Positions 57,131-64,000 of a stretch of 64,000 bases of DNA are shown piece after piece. Under the pieces are notes generated by a model. That model had not been told where the DNA came from. It ran no database searches and was given only the letters and a program-made list of their open reading frames with translations. Both the position numbers and the translations under genes were made by a program. Numbering within the stretch: position 1 is the first letter of the stretch; every line of letters starts with the position of its first letter. The stretch is from Roseinatronobacter domitianus. GTDB taxonomy: Bacteria > Pseudomonadota > Alphaproteobacteria > Rhodobacterales > Rhodobacteraceae. The stretch spans positions 124,001 through 188,000 of the forward strand of contig NZ_JALZWP010000005.1 of assembly GCF_023336755.1 (NCBI RefSeq), given 5' to 3'.

Positions 57131-57934
57131 TCAGCGATCCTGCCACTGGGGTGCGCGTTTTTCAATGAAAGCGCCGATGCCCTCGGCGGCATCATGGGTC
57201 AGCATATTGTCGACCATCACCTGACTGGCATAGTCATACGCCTCTGCCAAAGGCATTTCGCGCTGTGCGTAGAAGGCGCGTTTTCCGGTGGCCAGCGTCA
57301 TCGTGGATTTCGATGCGATCTTGCGGGCCATCTCCGTTGTCGTGGCTGTCAGCTCGTCATCCGGGACAGCGTAATTCACCAGCCCGATCTCTGCGGCGCG
57401 GGCGGCTGCGGTCATGTCCCCGGTCAACAGCATTTCCATGGCGTGCTTGTTCGACGTGTTGCGCGACAAGGCCACCATCGGGGTCGAGCAGAACAGACCG
57501 ATATGCACGCCCGGTGTGCCAAACCTTGCGCTATTCGCTGCAATGGCCAGATCGCAGCTTGCCACCAACTGACAACCAGCAGCCGTGGCGACACCCGTGA
57601 CTTCGGCAATCACGGGCTTGGGGCAATTGACAATGCCCTGCATGACACCAGAGCATTGTGCCATGACTTTGGCGAAATAGGCGCGGCCAAGGTCAGGGGC
57701 GGCCCGCCCTGCGGTCATTTCCTTCAGGTCGTGCCCCGCGCAAAAGGCAGGGCCATTGGCGGCCAGCACGATCACCCGCACCGCGCTGTCCTCGCCGGCC
57801 TGTGTGAATGCCCGGCCCAGTTCCGACAGCATCGCCTCGGACAAGGCATTGCGGCGGGCGACATCGTTCAGGGTCAGGCGCAAGATGCCGTCGGCTGAAA
57901 GCGCGCGCAGCAAGATATCTGTTTCAGAAGTCAT
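57131..57934 (-). CDS. enoyl-CoA hydratase/isomerase family (ECHDC3-like crotonase)
   Basis: 267 residues. Crotonase fold: oxyanion segments FCAGHDLKEM and VATAAGCQLVASCDLAIA, then FGTPGVHIGLFCSTPMVALS, which is characteristic of the ECHDC3 group. The second catalytic Glu of ordinary enoyl-CoA hydratases is not obvious in this group, so hydratase activity is not certain. Follows OsmC by 21 bases and is followed at once by the acyl-CoA synthetase. Confidence 0.88.
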   Translation of the reverse strand: MTSETDILLRALSADGILRLTLNDVARRNALSEAMLSELGRAFTQAGEDSAVRVIVLAANGPAFCAGHDLKEMTAGRAAPDLGRAYFAKVMAQCSGVMQGIVNCPKPVIAEVTGVATAAGCQLVASCDLAIAANSARFGTPGVHIGLFCSTPMVALSRNTSNKHAMEMLLTGDMTAAARAAEIGLVNYAVPDDELTATTTEMARKIASKSTMTLATGKRAFYAQREMPLAEAYDYASQVMVDNMLTHDAAEGIGAFIEKRAPQWQDR

Positions 57935-57955
57935 AGGCGCGGCCCTCTGCGATGT

Positions 57956-58405
57956 TCAGTTAACATTAATTTCGACACTCTCTGCCAGCGTGTTGGCAAT
58001 GAAACAGTAGCGATGCGCCCTGTCGTGCATTTCAGTCAGTTGGTCATCACCGACATCAAAGCCAGTGTCGAAGCGCACAACCGGGTTCAGGTCGATCCGC
58101 GTGACCGACATTTGCCCTTTCGGATTCTTGCCCAGATGGGCCTCGGCGTAATCATGGTAGCTGGCAACGGGCCAGCCCGCCTTGGCGCATAGCGCAAGAA
58201 AGGTCATCATATGGCAACTGGACAGCGCCGCCGCGAGAGCCTGCTCTGGGTTGGTATGGTCTGGGTCGCCGCCCCAATCAGGGGCGGCGTCCACTTGCAG
58301 CTCATGGCTGCTGTTATAGGTCACGGAATGCGCGTTAGAGAACTTTCCCGTTTCAAGGCCGCGCTCGGCGCGTTGCCAGTGCAGTTCGATCGCAAGAGCG
58401 GACAT
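57956..58405 (-). CDS. OsmC-family protein
   Basis: 149 residues from the ATG at 58405 (a TTG one codon earlier is possible). Contains both redox-active Cys (SSCHMMTFLALC, about residues 63-74) used by OsmC/Ohr proteins to reduce organic hydroperoxides. The surrounding operon points to carboxylic acid or methyl metabolism, so a protective or thiol-related role there is plausible but unproven. Starts about 11 bases after the GcvT-like gene. Confidence 0.87.
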   Translation of the reverse strand: MSALAIELHWQRAERGLETGKFSNAHSVTYNSSHELQVDAAPDWGGDPDHTNPEQALAAALSSCHMMTFLALCAKAGWPVASYHDYAEAHLGKNPKGQMSVTRIDLNPVVRFDTGFDVGDDQLTEMHDRAHRYCFIANTLAESVEINVN

Positions 58406-58416
58406 CAATGCCGCTC

Positions 58417-59589
58417 TTACGCCGAAACCTGAGCGGCATCTGCCGCGCCAGTCGCCGCAAGGCTTTTACGCGGATCAAAGAACGGACGCTCGACAACGGT
58501 GGCTGTGGTCTCGCCGGTGTGGGTGAACACCTGTAGGTTGGTGCCAAGCTCTGCGGCTTCGACCGCGACCATGGCAAGCGCGATGTTTTTCTTCAGGCGC
58601 GGCGAGTAGACCGCCGATGTGACCTGACCCACGGTGTTGCCGTCATGGCTGACATTCCAAAAGCTCGTGTTCGGCCCCGGCAACGCATCACCGTCAATGA
58701 TCAGCCCAACCTGTTTGCGCGTGATCCCGTTGTCACGAATACGCTGTAGGGCGAATTTACCGATGAAATCGGCCTCCATGTCCAGACTGACAAGCCGATC
58801 AAGCCCAAGCTCGAACGGGTTGGTGTGGATGTCGGCATCCGCATGGTAGGACAACATTCCCCCTTCGATCCGACGAATGCTGGATGTGTGGCCGGGCTTC
58901 AGCCCGAACGCGACACCAACAGCCATGATCCGTTCCCAAAGCGCATCGCCATAAGCAGAGTCGCGTAAATAGATCTCATACCCCAACTCGCTTGACCAAC
59001 CTGTGCGCGACACGACCAAAGGAATGCCGTCCAGTTCCAATTCGCGGAACCAGTAATAGCGCAAGTCCAGAATCTCATCGCCGAACAACGCCTGCATGAT
59101 CTCGCCAGATTTCGGGCCTTGCAGTTGTAAGGGCGACACATCCGGCTCGGAAATCGAGACCTGCATGCCAGAATGCACTGCGACACCTTGGGCCCAGAGC
59201 AAAATATCGCTGTCGGCCAGTGACAGCCAGAACTGGTTTTCAGCCAGTTTCAGCAGGATCGGGTCATTCAGGATACCGCCTTCGGCATTGGTAATCAGGA
59301 CATATTTGCATTGACCAACAGCCATTTTCGACAGGTCGCGCGGCGTAAGCATCTGAACGAAACGCGCGGCATCTGGTCCGGTAATTTCAACCTGCCGTTC
59401 AACAGCCACATCACACAGAATGGCGGCATTCACGAGGTTCCAGAAATTCTGCTCGGGGTCCCCAAAGTCGCGCGGGATATACATATGATTATAAACCGAA
59501 AACCCCTGCGCGCCCCAGCGCACCGTCGCGTCGAAATATGGTGATTTGCGGATCTGCGTGCCAAATCCGAAGTCTTGCATCGTATTCAT
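58417..59589 (-). CDS. GcvT/DmdA-like folate-dependent methyltransferase
   Basis: 390 residues from the ATG at 59589. GcvT fold with tetrahydrofolate-binding region: WDVAVERQ-like CDVAVERQVEITGPDAARFVQML, LNDPILLKLAENQFWLSLAD, RTGWSSELGYEIY and the C-terminal barrel (GQVTSAVYSPRLKKNIALAMV). It resembles the DMSP demethylase DmdA and other aminomethyl or demethylating GcvT relatives, but the key block IRRIEGGMLSYHADADIHTNPFE differs from the SAR11/Ruegeria DmdA sequence as I recall it. It probably moves a methyl or methylene group from a small substrate to THF. First of a four-gene operon beside an Lrp/AsnC gene. Confidence 0.8.
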   Translation of the reverse strand: MNTMQDFGFGTQIRKSPYFDATVRWGAQGFSVYNHMYIPRDFGDPEQNFWNLVNAAILCDVAVERQVEITGPDAARFVQMLTPRDLSKMAVGQCKYVLITNAEGGILNDPILLKLAENQFWLSLADSDILLWAQGVAVHSGMQVSISEPDVSPLQLQGPKSGEIMQALFGDEILDLRYYWFRELELDGIPLVVSRTGWSSELGYEIYLRDSAYGDALWERIMAVGVAFGLKPGHTSSIRRIEGGMLSYHADADIHTNPFELGLDRLVSLDMEADFIGKFALQRIRDNGITRKQVGLIIDGDALPGPNTSFWNVSHDGNTVGQVTSAVYSPRLKKNIALAMVAVEAAELGTNLQVFTHTGETTATVVERPFFDPRKSLAATGAADAAQVSA

Positions 59590-59750
59590 CGTATCCACCC
59601 TTATCTGCGACGTTGGCCTTGGCCGGTGCCGCGGTTCCTCCTGCGCAAGGTGATACCGCCACTGGCGCATAAGAATGGACCGAAACCACACCATTTATGG
59701 ACTGCTCGGGCTTGGATTTTGACGAAAACAGACCGTTTGGACTGGCAACG

Positions 59751-60245
59751 CTATCGCAGGCGATAGGCGGCCAATTTCGCAAGGTTCGGCTGCTCGGCCT
59801 TAATCAGGCGGGTCGCGAAATAGGTCATGTAGCGATCAATCGCCAAATCCGCCGCAAGCAAGCCCTCCATCACATCCTGAAAGGTTGCAAGGCTGGGGGT
59901 GACAACGGTCATCACGTAGTCAAGACCGCCTCCGGTCGCGACGCAATTGATGATTTCATCTATCGATTTGATATAGGTCTCGAACCTGTCGAAATCGGTT
60001 TTCCGATGCGAATTCAAGGAAACGGTCACGACCACACGAGTTGCATCCAGAACTCGGTCCAAGGCGATATCTGCGTGGTATCCGCGAATATAGCCCGCAG
60101 CGCGCAGCCGTGCCAAGCGTGCCCAGCATGGGGTCGGCGAGAGGTTCACGATTTCGGCCAGCTTGATCTTGCTTAGCTGCCCATGACGCTGAACAGCGCT
60201 CAGGATGCGAATATCAGTCGGATCAAGCCCCTGCCGTTCGCGCAT
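59751..60245 (-). CDS. Lrp/AsnC-family transcriptional regulator
   Basis: 164 residues. An N-terminal winged helix (residues 7-65, DPTDIRILSAVQRHGQLS...LSPTPCWARLARLRAAGYI) precedes a RAM ligand-binding domain (about 75-155). It sits 161 bases upstream of the GcvT-like operon on the same strand, so it is the likely local regulator, possibly sensing an amino acid or the pathway substrate. Confidence 0.93.
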   Translation of the reverse strand: MRERQGLDPTDIRILSAVQRHGQLSKIKLAEIVNLSPTPCWARLARLRAAGYIRGYHADIALDRVLDATRVVVTVSLNSHRKTDFDRFETYIKSIDEIINCVATGGGLDYVMTVVTPSLATFQDVMEGLLAADLAIDRYMTYFATRLIKAEQPNLAKLAAYRLR

Positions 60246-60469
60246 ATATCACCACTCCGCAGACTGACTTTACGCGAGTCGCTTCAAAAACCACGATATT
60301 TGTTGGCGCGAAGATAAGAGAGCGCAGAGCTATGACACAGCGGGTTTGCGACGCATTAGGCCGCTACAGCGTCAAATTGTGGTAACGCCCCACCCCAGTC
60401 ACGCGGCTTTATACTGAACTTGGGATTGCGGGAATTCGCACCGCGAAACCATGCGGTTAGACGGGTGTC
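60246..60469. other. intergenic region upstream of the AsnC gene
   Basis: Between the AsnC start and the IS5 remnant. It must hold the AsnC promoter. I see no gene, tRNA or clear hairpin, and no inverted terminal repeat that I can match with confidence to the insertion-sequence remnant. Confidence 0.4.
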
Positions 60470-60810
60470 ATGAGCAAGCCCAAACCGGCCCGCTACCGCA
60501 GGACACACTGGTCGGCTGACAACGCCGCACTTCGGAAGCGGTGGCTGGGCTGGCTCGCTCCGGGCTATTCGACCCTGTGAACCCTGAATGTGCAGATCCC
60601 CTATCGCCCCGCCGACGAGCTGCGGAACCTGCTGGTGGATCGCACCGGTATCAAGTTCCTCGGCGGCAGGAAATGCCTGTGTTTAAACATGATGGTCGGT
60701 TCCGCCGCCAATGGCGCAAGGTCCATCTGACCATAGAGGCGGCCAACCGAATATCCGGGCGGTGGGGTTTACCGCCAGCGACCGCGCCGAAACCAGGATC
60801 CGGTGTCGCA
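60470..60810 (+). pseudogene. decayed IS5-family transposase fragment
   Basis: Translated pieces match an IS5-type transposase: MSKPKPARYRRTHWSADNAAL (60470 on), a stop at 60578-60580, then in the same frame TLNVQIPYRP and LLVDRTGIKFLG, then a frameshift to FRRQWRKVHLTIEAAN and another to NIRAVGFTASD. The central segment between the N-terminal start and GYSTL is deleted and the C-terminal third is absent. It cannot make an active enzyme. It marks a past insertion between the TRAP operon and the AsnC gene. Confidence 0.8.
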
Positions 60811-60913
60811 AGTTCGTCGGAGAGCGAAGCGACGCGACCACCAAAGCGATCACGCAAAGCAGCCACAAACCGCGCGCAGGGTTGCCCAGCAAAAGCCGGT
60901 CAGTCAGAGCTCC
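60811..60913. other. non-coding or degraded sequence
   Basis: No reliable gene on either strand. The minus frame continuing from the short membrane ORF at 60914 stays open and hydrophobic here after one in-frame TGA, which may be the decayed remainder of that gene or chance. Confidence 0.35.
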
Positions 60914-61048
60914 TCAAATCACGCGGCTCAGAAACGTGCCCCGATGGAGCGCGGCAAGACACAGGCCGAGCACTGCGGCACCGGCCCCAAGCGCATGGGC
61001 TGCAAGGATCAATGCAAATGGCAAGCTGATGCGCGATGGTGCGGACAT
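60914..61048 (-). CDS. short membrane ORF after the racemase gene, perhaps truncated
   Basis: 44 residues from an ATG one base after the racemase stop (TGACATG). MSAPSRISLPFALILAAH continues into a long hydrophobic stretch (ALGAGAAVLGLCLAAL), then TFLSRVI and TGA. The tight spacing favours translation as the end of the TRAP operon. The same frame continues beyond the stop with a second hydrophobic stretch toward the IS5 remnant, so it may be the 5' piece of a longer membrane protein gene broken by the insertion. No family recognised. Confidence 0.35.
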   Translation of the reverse strand: MSAPSRISLPFALILAAHALGAGAAVLGLCLAALHRGTFLSRVI

Positions 61049-61049
61049 G

Positions 61050-61742
61050 TCAGCTATGCGCCAGCCGTTGGCCAGAAAACTCTGGCCGCTGGGTGCCTTT
61101 CAAGGCCACGCGCAATGTCGCAATTGCCGCTGTCGTGCCATCGATCAGCGGCACATTGACCTGTGATTGCAGACGGGCGGCCAAACCGGCCAGCGGCCCG
61201 CCACCCAAGACAATGCTGCTGACCCGATCCTCGCGTGCAGATTTCTGGCATAGTGCCAATAATTGCGGCGCAAGCTCGTGCTGTATCTCGCCAGGGTCAT
61301 CCCACGTTGCGCCCTCGACCATGTGCATGGCAACCAGGCGATCAGCATGCCCATAGCCAAGAGCCGTCTTGCGCAGGGCTTCTGCCATTGTCGGCGCGAA
61401 AGACACGATCGACATGCGTGGCCCCAGAACCGAGGCCATTGCATAGGCCGATTGCGCAATACCCACCACTGGCACATCTGTCTGAGCGCGCACTGTGTCC
61501 AGCCCAGTGTCGCCGAACGACGCGAGGATCACCCCATCAACACGGTGCCGCCATGCGCCCAGGGTCTTGGTCACGGCACGCTCGGCGGCTTCAGCATCTT
61601 GAGGGGTGACGATCAGATCAGGAGCACCTATCGCGCGAATGGCGGTGATCGTCTCTCCCGGCTCGCAAACCGCTTGCGCGGCTTCATTGATCCGCGCCGT
61701 GACTGTCGCAGAAGAATTTGGGTTAATGATAAGAAGTCTCAT
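61050..61742 (-). CDS. Asp/Glu/hydantoin racemase family protein
   Basis: 230 residues. Opens LLIINPNSSATVTARI, with the family substrate and Cys regions. Catalytic Cys candidates: the usual first-half position reads ILASFGDTGLD, which has no Cys, so the chemistry may differ from true racemases; SSIVLGGGPLAGL is the second site and also lacks Cys. Related proteins in TRAP operons act on hydantoins, maleate or amino acid derivatives. Starts 3 bases after the DctM stop. Confidence 0.8.
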   Translation of the reverse strand: MRLLIINPNSSATVTARINEAAQAVCEPGETITAIRAIGAPDLIVTPQDAEAAERAVTKTLGAWRHRVDGVILASFGDTGLDTVRAQTDVPVVGIAQSAYAMASVLGPRMSIVSFAPTMAEALRKTALGYGHADRLVAMHMVEGATWDDPGEIQHELAPQLLALCQKSAREDRVSSIVLGGGPLAGLAARLQSQVNVPLIDGTTAAIATLRVALKGTQRPEFSGQRLAHS

Positions 61743-61745
61743 GCC

Positions 61746-63035
61746 TTACCCCAAAATAATCGATGGTAGCCACAGCGCGATGGCCGGGAAAATATTGACC
61801 AGTATCAGCGCCACCAGCATCGCCCCGATGAACAAAAGCAGAGGCGGAATGATCTTGCCGATGGATATTTTGGCAATCGAGCAGGTGATTAGCACCACCG
61901 AGGCGACTGGCGGCGTTTGCTGACCGATGCCCAGATTGAGCGTAATGATCAGCCCGAAATGCACCCGGTCAATACCCAGTTGGTCGGCCAGCGGTAGGAA
62001 TATTGGCACCAGCATCAGGATGGCCGGTGTGCCATGCACAATCGTGCCTGCCAGCAGAAAGAACACGTTGATCGCCAAGAGCACAACCCAGTAGTTTTCG
62101 GAAATGCCAAGGATTGCATTGGCAATATCCTGCGGGATGCGTTGGTTGGTCAGATACCAGCCCAAGAGCGTCGATGTCGCGACAATGAACATCAGCATGG
62201 CCGAGCGTTTGCCTGCGATGCGCAGCGTGTCGATGAAACTTTTCCAACTGAGCGTGCGGTAAATTACGGTGGCCATGACCAAGGACCAAAGCGCCGCCAC
62301 AGCACCTGCTTCGGTCGCCGTAAAGATGCCGCCCAGAATACCAAACAAGATGAGGATCGGCAGCGTCAGCGGCAGCGCAGCATCCTTGCCTGTGTCCAGC
62401 ACGCGGGCAAAACTGAACGCGCCCTCGGTCGGGAATCCTTTGTAAACCGCAATCACATAGGCGGTCATCAGCAGCAGAGCGCAAACAAGGAATCCGGGCA
62501 GTATGCCCGCCGCGAACAATTCCGCAATCGAAGCATTGGCGACATAGGCATAGAGGATCAGGTTCAGCGACGGCGGCACGATGATGGCCATGGTTGCCGA
62601 GGTCGAGGTAACAGCCGCCGCAAAAGCCGCCGAATAGCCGCGCTTTTTCATCTGCGGGATCATCACAGACCCGATGGCGGCAGCATCCGAAGTGGCGGTG
62701 CCTGATATCTCGGAAAAGAACAGCGATGTCAGAATATTGACATGTGCCAAACCGCCCCGAATGTGACCCACCAAGGACGAGGCGAACGCGATCAGCTTTT
62801 CCGCGATCTTGCCTTGATTCATCACCTCGCCCGCGATCATGAACAAAAGGGCCGCGACCAGCAGGTAATTATTGGCACCGCCGAACGGGATCAGCCCGAT
62901 GATCATCGGCACGACCGCCGGGTCGAGGAAGATCATCACAGCCGCGGTAATGCCCAGCACGAAAGCAATCGGCACTCCCATCAGCAAAAGACCAATCAGC
63001 AGGGTCAGGATCATGTAGCCGGGTTCAAGAAACAT
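61746..63035 (-). CDS. dctM: TRAP transporter large permease subunit DctM
   Basis: 429 residues, about 12 membrane helices, with the DctM conserved blocks PIAFVLGITAAV, GGLAHVNILTSLFFSEISGTATSDAAAIG and PPVASVVLITCSIAKISIGKI. It imports the substrate delivered by the DctP protein using a sodium gradient. Overlaps the DctQ stop by one base. Confidence 0.95.
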   Translation of the reverse strand: MFLEPGYMILTLLIGLLLMGVPIAFVLGITAAVMIFLDPAVVPMIIGLIPFGGANNYLLVAALLFMIAGEVMNQGKIAEKLIAFASSLVGHIRGGLAHVNILTSLFFSEISGTATSDAAAIGSVMIPQMKKRGYSAAFAAAVTSTSATMAIIVPPSLNLILYAYVANASIAELFAAGILPGFLVCALLLMTAYVIAVYKGFPTEGAFSFARVLDTGKDAALPLTLPILILFGILGGIFTATEAGAVAALWSLVMATVIYRTLSWKSFIDTLRIAGKRSAMLMFIVATSTLLGWYLTNQRIPQDIANAILGISENYWVVLLAINVFFLLAGTIVHGTPAILMLVPIFLPLADQLGIDRVHFGLIITLNLGIGQQTPPVASVVLITCSIAKISIGKIIPPLLLFIGAMLVALILVNIFPAIALWLPSIILG

Positions 63036-63556
63036 CAGCCGTCTCCTTCGGGCAGCAATTCGCCGGGGTTGATGCGGCCCATCACAAGGCCCACGAAACG
63101 GACAAGGCAGATCAGCACGATCAGTGCCCCGCCCAGCGGGACCGCCCCCCGGAACAGGACAAGCGGCAAATCGACCGAAATCAGCGACCGCCCCATGAAA
63201 CTGGTTGCCGCCAAACCGCCAAACCAGAACAACGTCGCACCAAATGCTGCCATCAAAAGCTGATTGATGCAGGCGATGATACGTTGCATGCCAAGGTTCA
63301 GGCTGCGGGCAAAGGAATCGAAGCCAAGATGTTCATTGGTTCGCGTCAGATAAGCCGCGCCAATAAAGGTAAGCATGGCCAGAATATGCGCTGGCAGTTC
63401 TTCACCCCATGACACGGAACTGTTCAGCACGAAACGCGAAAACACGGCATAGTTCAGCAAGACCAGCAGGATGCCAGCCACGGTCACAGTAAACAGATCC
63501 AAAGCACGGCACATACCCCGGTCGAGCCACAGCACGACGACACCAAGACGGTCCAT
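63035..63556 (-). CDS. dctQ: TRAP transporter small permease subunit DctQ
   Basis: 173 residues from the ATG at 63556 with GGAGGACAGG before it; the frame open to 63643 overlaps dctP and lacks a site. Four membrane helices, with the conserved SWGEELPAHILAMLTFIGAAY between helices 1 and 3. It supports DctM. Confidence 0.92.
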   Translation of the reverse strand: MDRLGVVVLWLDRGMCRALDLFTVTVAGILLVLLNYAVFSRFVLNSSVSWGEELPAHILAMLTFIGAAYLTRTNEHLGFDSFARSLNLGMQRIIACINQLLMAAFGATLFWFGGLAATSFMGRSLISVDLPLVLFRGAVPLGGALIVLICLVRFVGLVMGRINPGELLPEGDG

Positions 63557-63623
63557 CCTGTCCTCCTGACGGAACAAAAAGGGAAGCGCGGCCCGGCTCT
63601 GATCGGCAGGGCCGCGCGTTGGA

Positions 63624-64000
63624 TCACTCCAGACCAAGCACATCGCGCGTAACCGCGATCATCTCTGCGCCGATTGCATCAGTGAAGAGCGGGTCATCGT
63701 AAAGTGGCAGGGCCGCGGCTTGAAAGGCTTCAAAATCAATCTCGTTGATGGCGATCTTGCTGGTCAGTTCTTCCAGAACGCGGGCATCGGTCTCGTCGCC
63801 CCAGTTGAAAGTCCACGGTGCGGTATCTGCCGCAATGCGCAGCACGGTGTCACGCACGTCTTCGGTTTGGGCGTTCAACCACGGCTCACCAAACAGCATG
63901 AAGGTGGGCAGGTAGACATGGTTTGACAGCGACATGTAGTCCTGCACCTCATACAAGCGCGCGCTCTCGGCCACCTGCGCAGGGTTCTCCTGCCCGTCGA
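63624..64000 (-). CDS. dctP: TRAP substrate-binding protein DctP (5' end beyond the window)
   Basis: The C-terminal 125 residues of a DctP-type periplasmic protein are visible. The conserved DGQENP block lies at the right edge (about 63978-63998), followed by YEVQDYMSLSNHVYLPTFML, which is the usual region after it. The signal peptide and ligand pocket core lie outside. The solute is unknown. Confidence 0.9.
   Translation of the reverse strand, partial: DGQENPAQVAESARLYEVQDYMSLSNHVYLPTFMLFGEPWLNAQTEDVRDTVLRIAADTAPWTFNWGDETDARVLEELTSKIAINEIDFEAFQAAALPLYDDPLFTDAIGAEMIAVTRDVLGLE

Noticed and set aside
55842-57224. 460-codon open frame on the plus strand
   Set aside because: Antisense to the acyl-CoA synthetase, which has all expected motifs.
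58417-59589. direct assignment as DMSP demethylase dmdA
   Set aside because: The GcvT-like fold and some blocks agree, but several regions differ from DmdA as I know it and the operon lacks dmdC. The family-level name is safer.
1-64000. CRISPR array, prophage, integron or restriction system
   Set aside because: No regularly spaced repeats, integrase, phage structural gene or defence gene was found on reading both strands. The only mobile trace is the IS5 remnant.

Overview
The window comes from a high-GC alphaproteobacterium, almost certainly a member of the Rhodobacterales/Rhodobacteraceae. The evidence is the gene order (fabZ-lpxA-lpxI, skp-bamA-rseP-dxr-cdsA-uppS-frr-pyrH; ddl-ftsQ-ftsA-ftsZ-lpxC-bamD-recN), an alphaproteobacterial-type tRNA-His with A73, a ScfR-type regulator, and a likely ROSE-type leader on an hsp20 gene. 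Most of it is core chromosome. No CRISPR array, plasmid origin, phage module or intact insertion sequence was seen.

Left block (1-10.8 kb, minus strand): an envelope-biogenesis superoperon running pyrH, frr, uppS, cdsA, dxr, rseP, a 51-residue membrane ORF, a terminator, then bamA, skp, fabZ, lpxA and lpxI (cut by the window edge). It links ribosome recycling and UMP synthesis with isoprenoid carrier, phospholipid, lipid A and outer-membrane protein assembly. From 10.9 to 18.1 kb are miaA, an AraC regulator, a DUF2256 zinc-ribbon protein, a periplasmic DsrE-like protein, a photolyase/cryptochrome, a CAP-domain protein and aminopeptidase N.

18.1-25.0 kb is a sensory and acyl-CoA block: a sodium-symporter/STAC/histidine-kinase fusion, a small two-helix membrane protein and a lone receiver form an operon. 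Upstream lies a ScfR-like XRE regulator that carries a stretch resembling a histidine-kinase dimerisation/phosphotransfer helix pair. Divergent to it are accB and accC. 25.0-31.7 kb holds dacB, nadD, tRNA-His, two small proteins, recN, bamD and lpxC. 31.9-38.2 kb is the dcw division/cell-wall cluster (ftsZ, ftsA, ftsQ, ddl, murB), which stops at murB next to an accessory hypothetical gene and a dispersed repeat.

38.3-49.7 kb is mixed metabolism: gamma-carbonic anhydrase, a 3-hydroxyisobutyrate-dehydrogenase-like enzyme, a penicillin-acylase-family protein with a degenerate nucleophile motif, a FadL porin, a P-loop ATPase coupled to metA, an alpha/beta hydrolase, a rhodanese, GAPDH, and hsp20 behind a sigma-32 promoter and a candidate RNA thermometer. 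49.8-54.7 kb carries a trypsin-like protease and glcDEF (glycolate oxidase) behind a GntR/FadR-type inverted repeat. 54.8-60.2 kb carries a methyltransferase and a four-gene operon (folate-dependent GcvT/DmdA-like protein, OsmC, crotonase, acyl-CoA synthetase) under an Lrp/AsnC regulator. The right end has a decayed IS5-family transposase and a TRAP transporter operon with an Asp/Glu/hydantoin racemase-like gene, cut by the window edge.

The least explained items are the regulator with the kinase-like helix pair, the 51-residue membrane ORF between rseP and bamA, the GcvT/DmdA-like operon, and the ATPase-metA pair.
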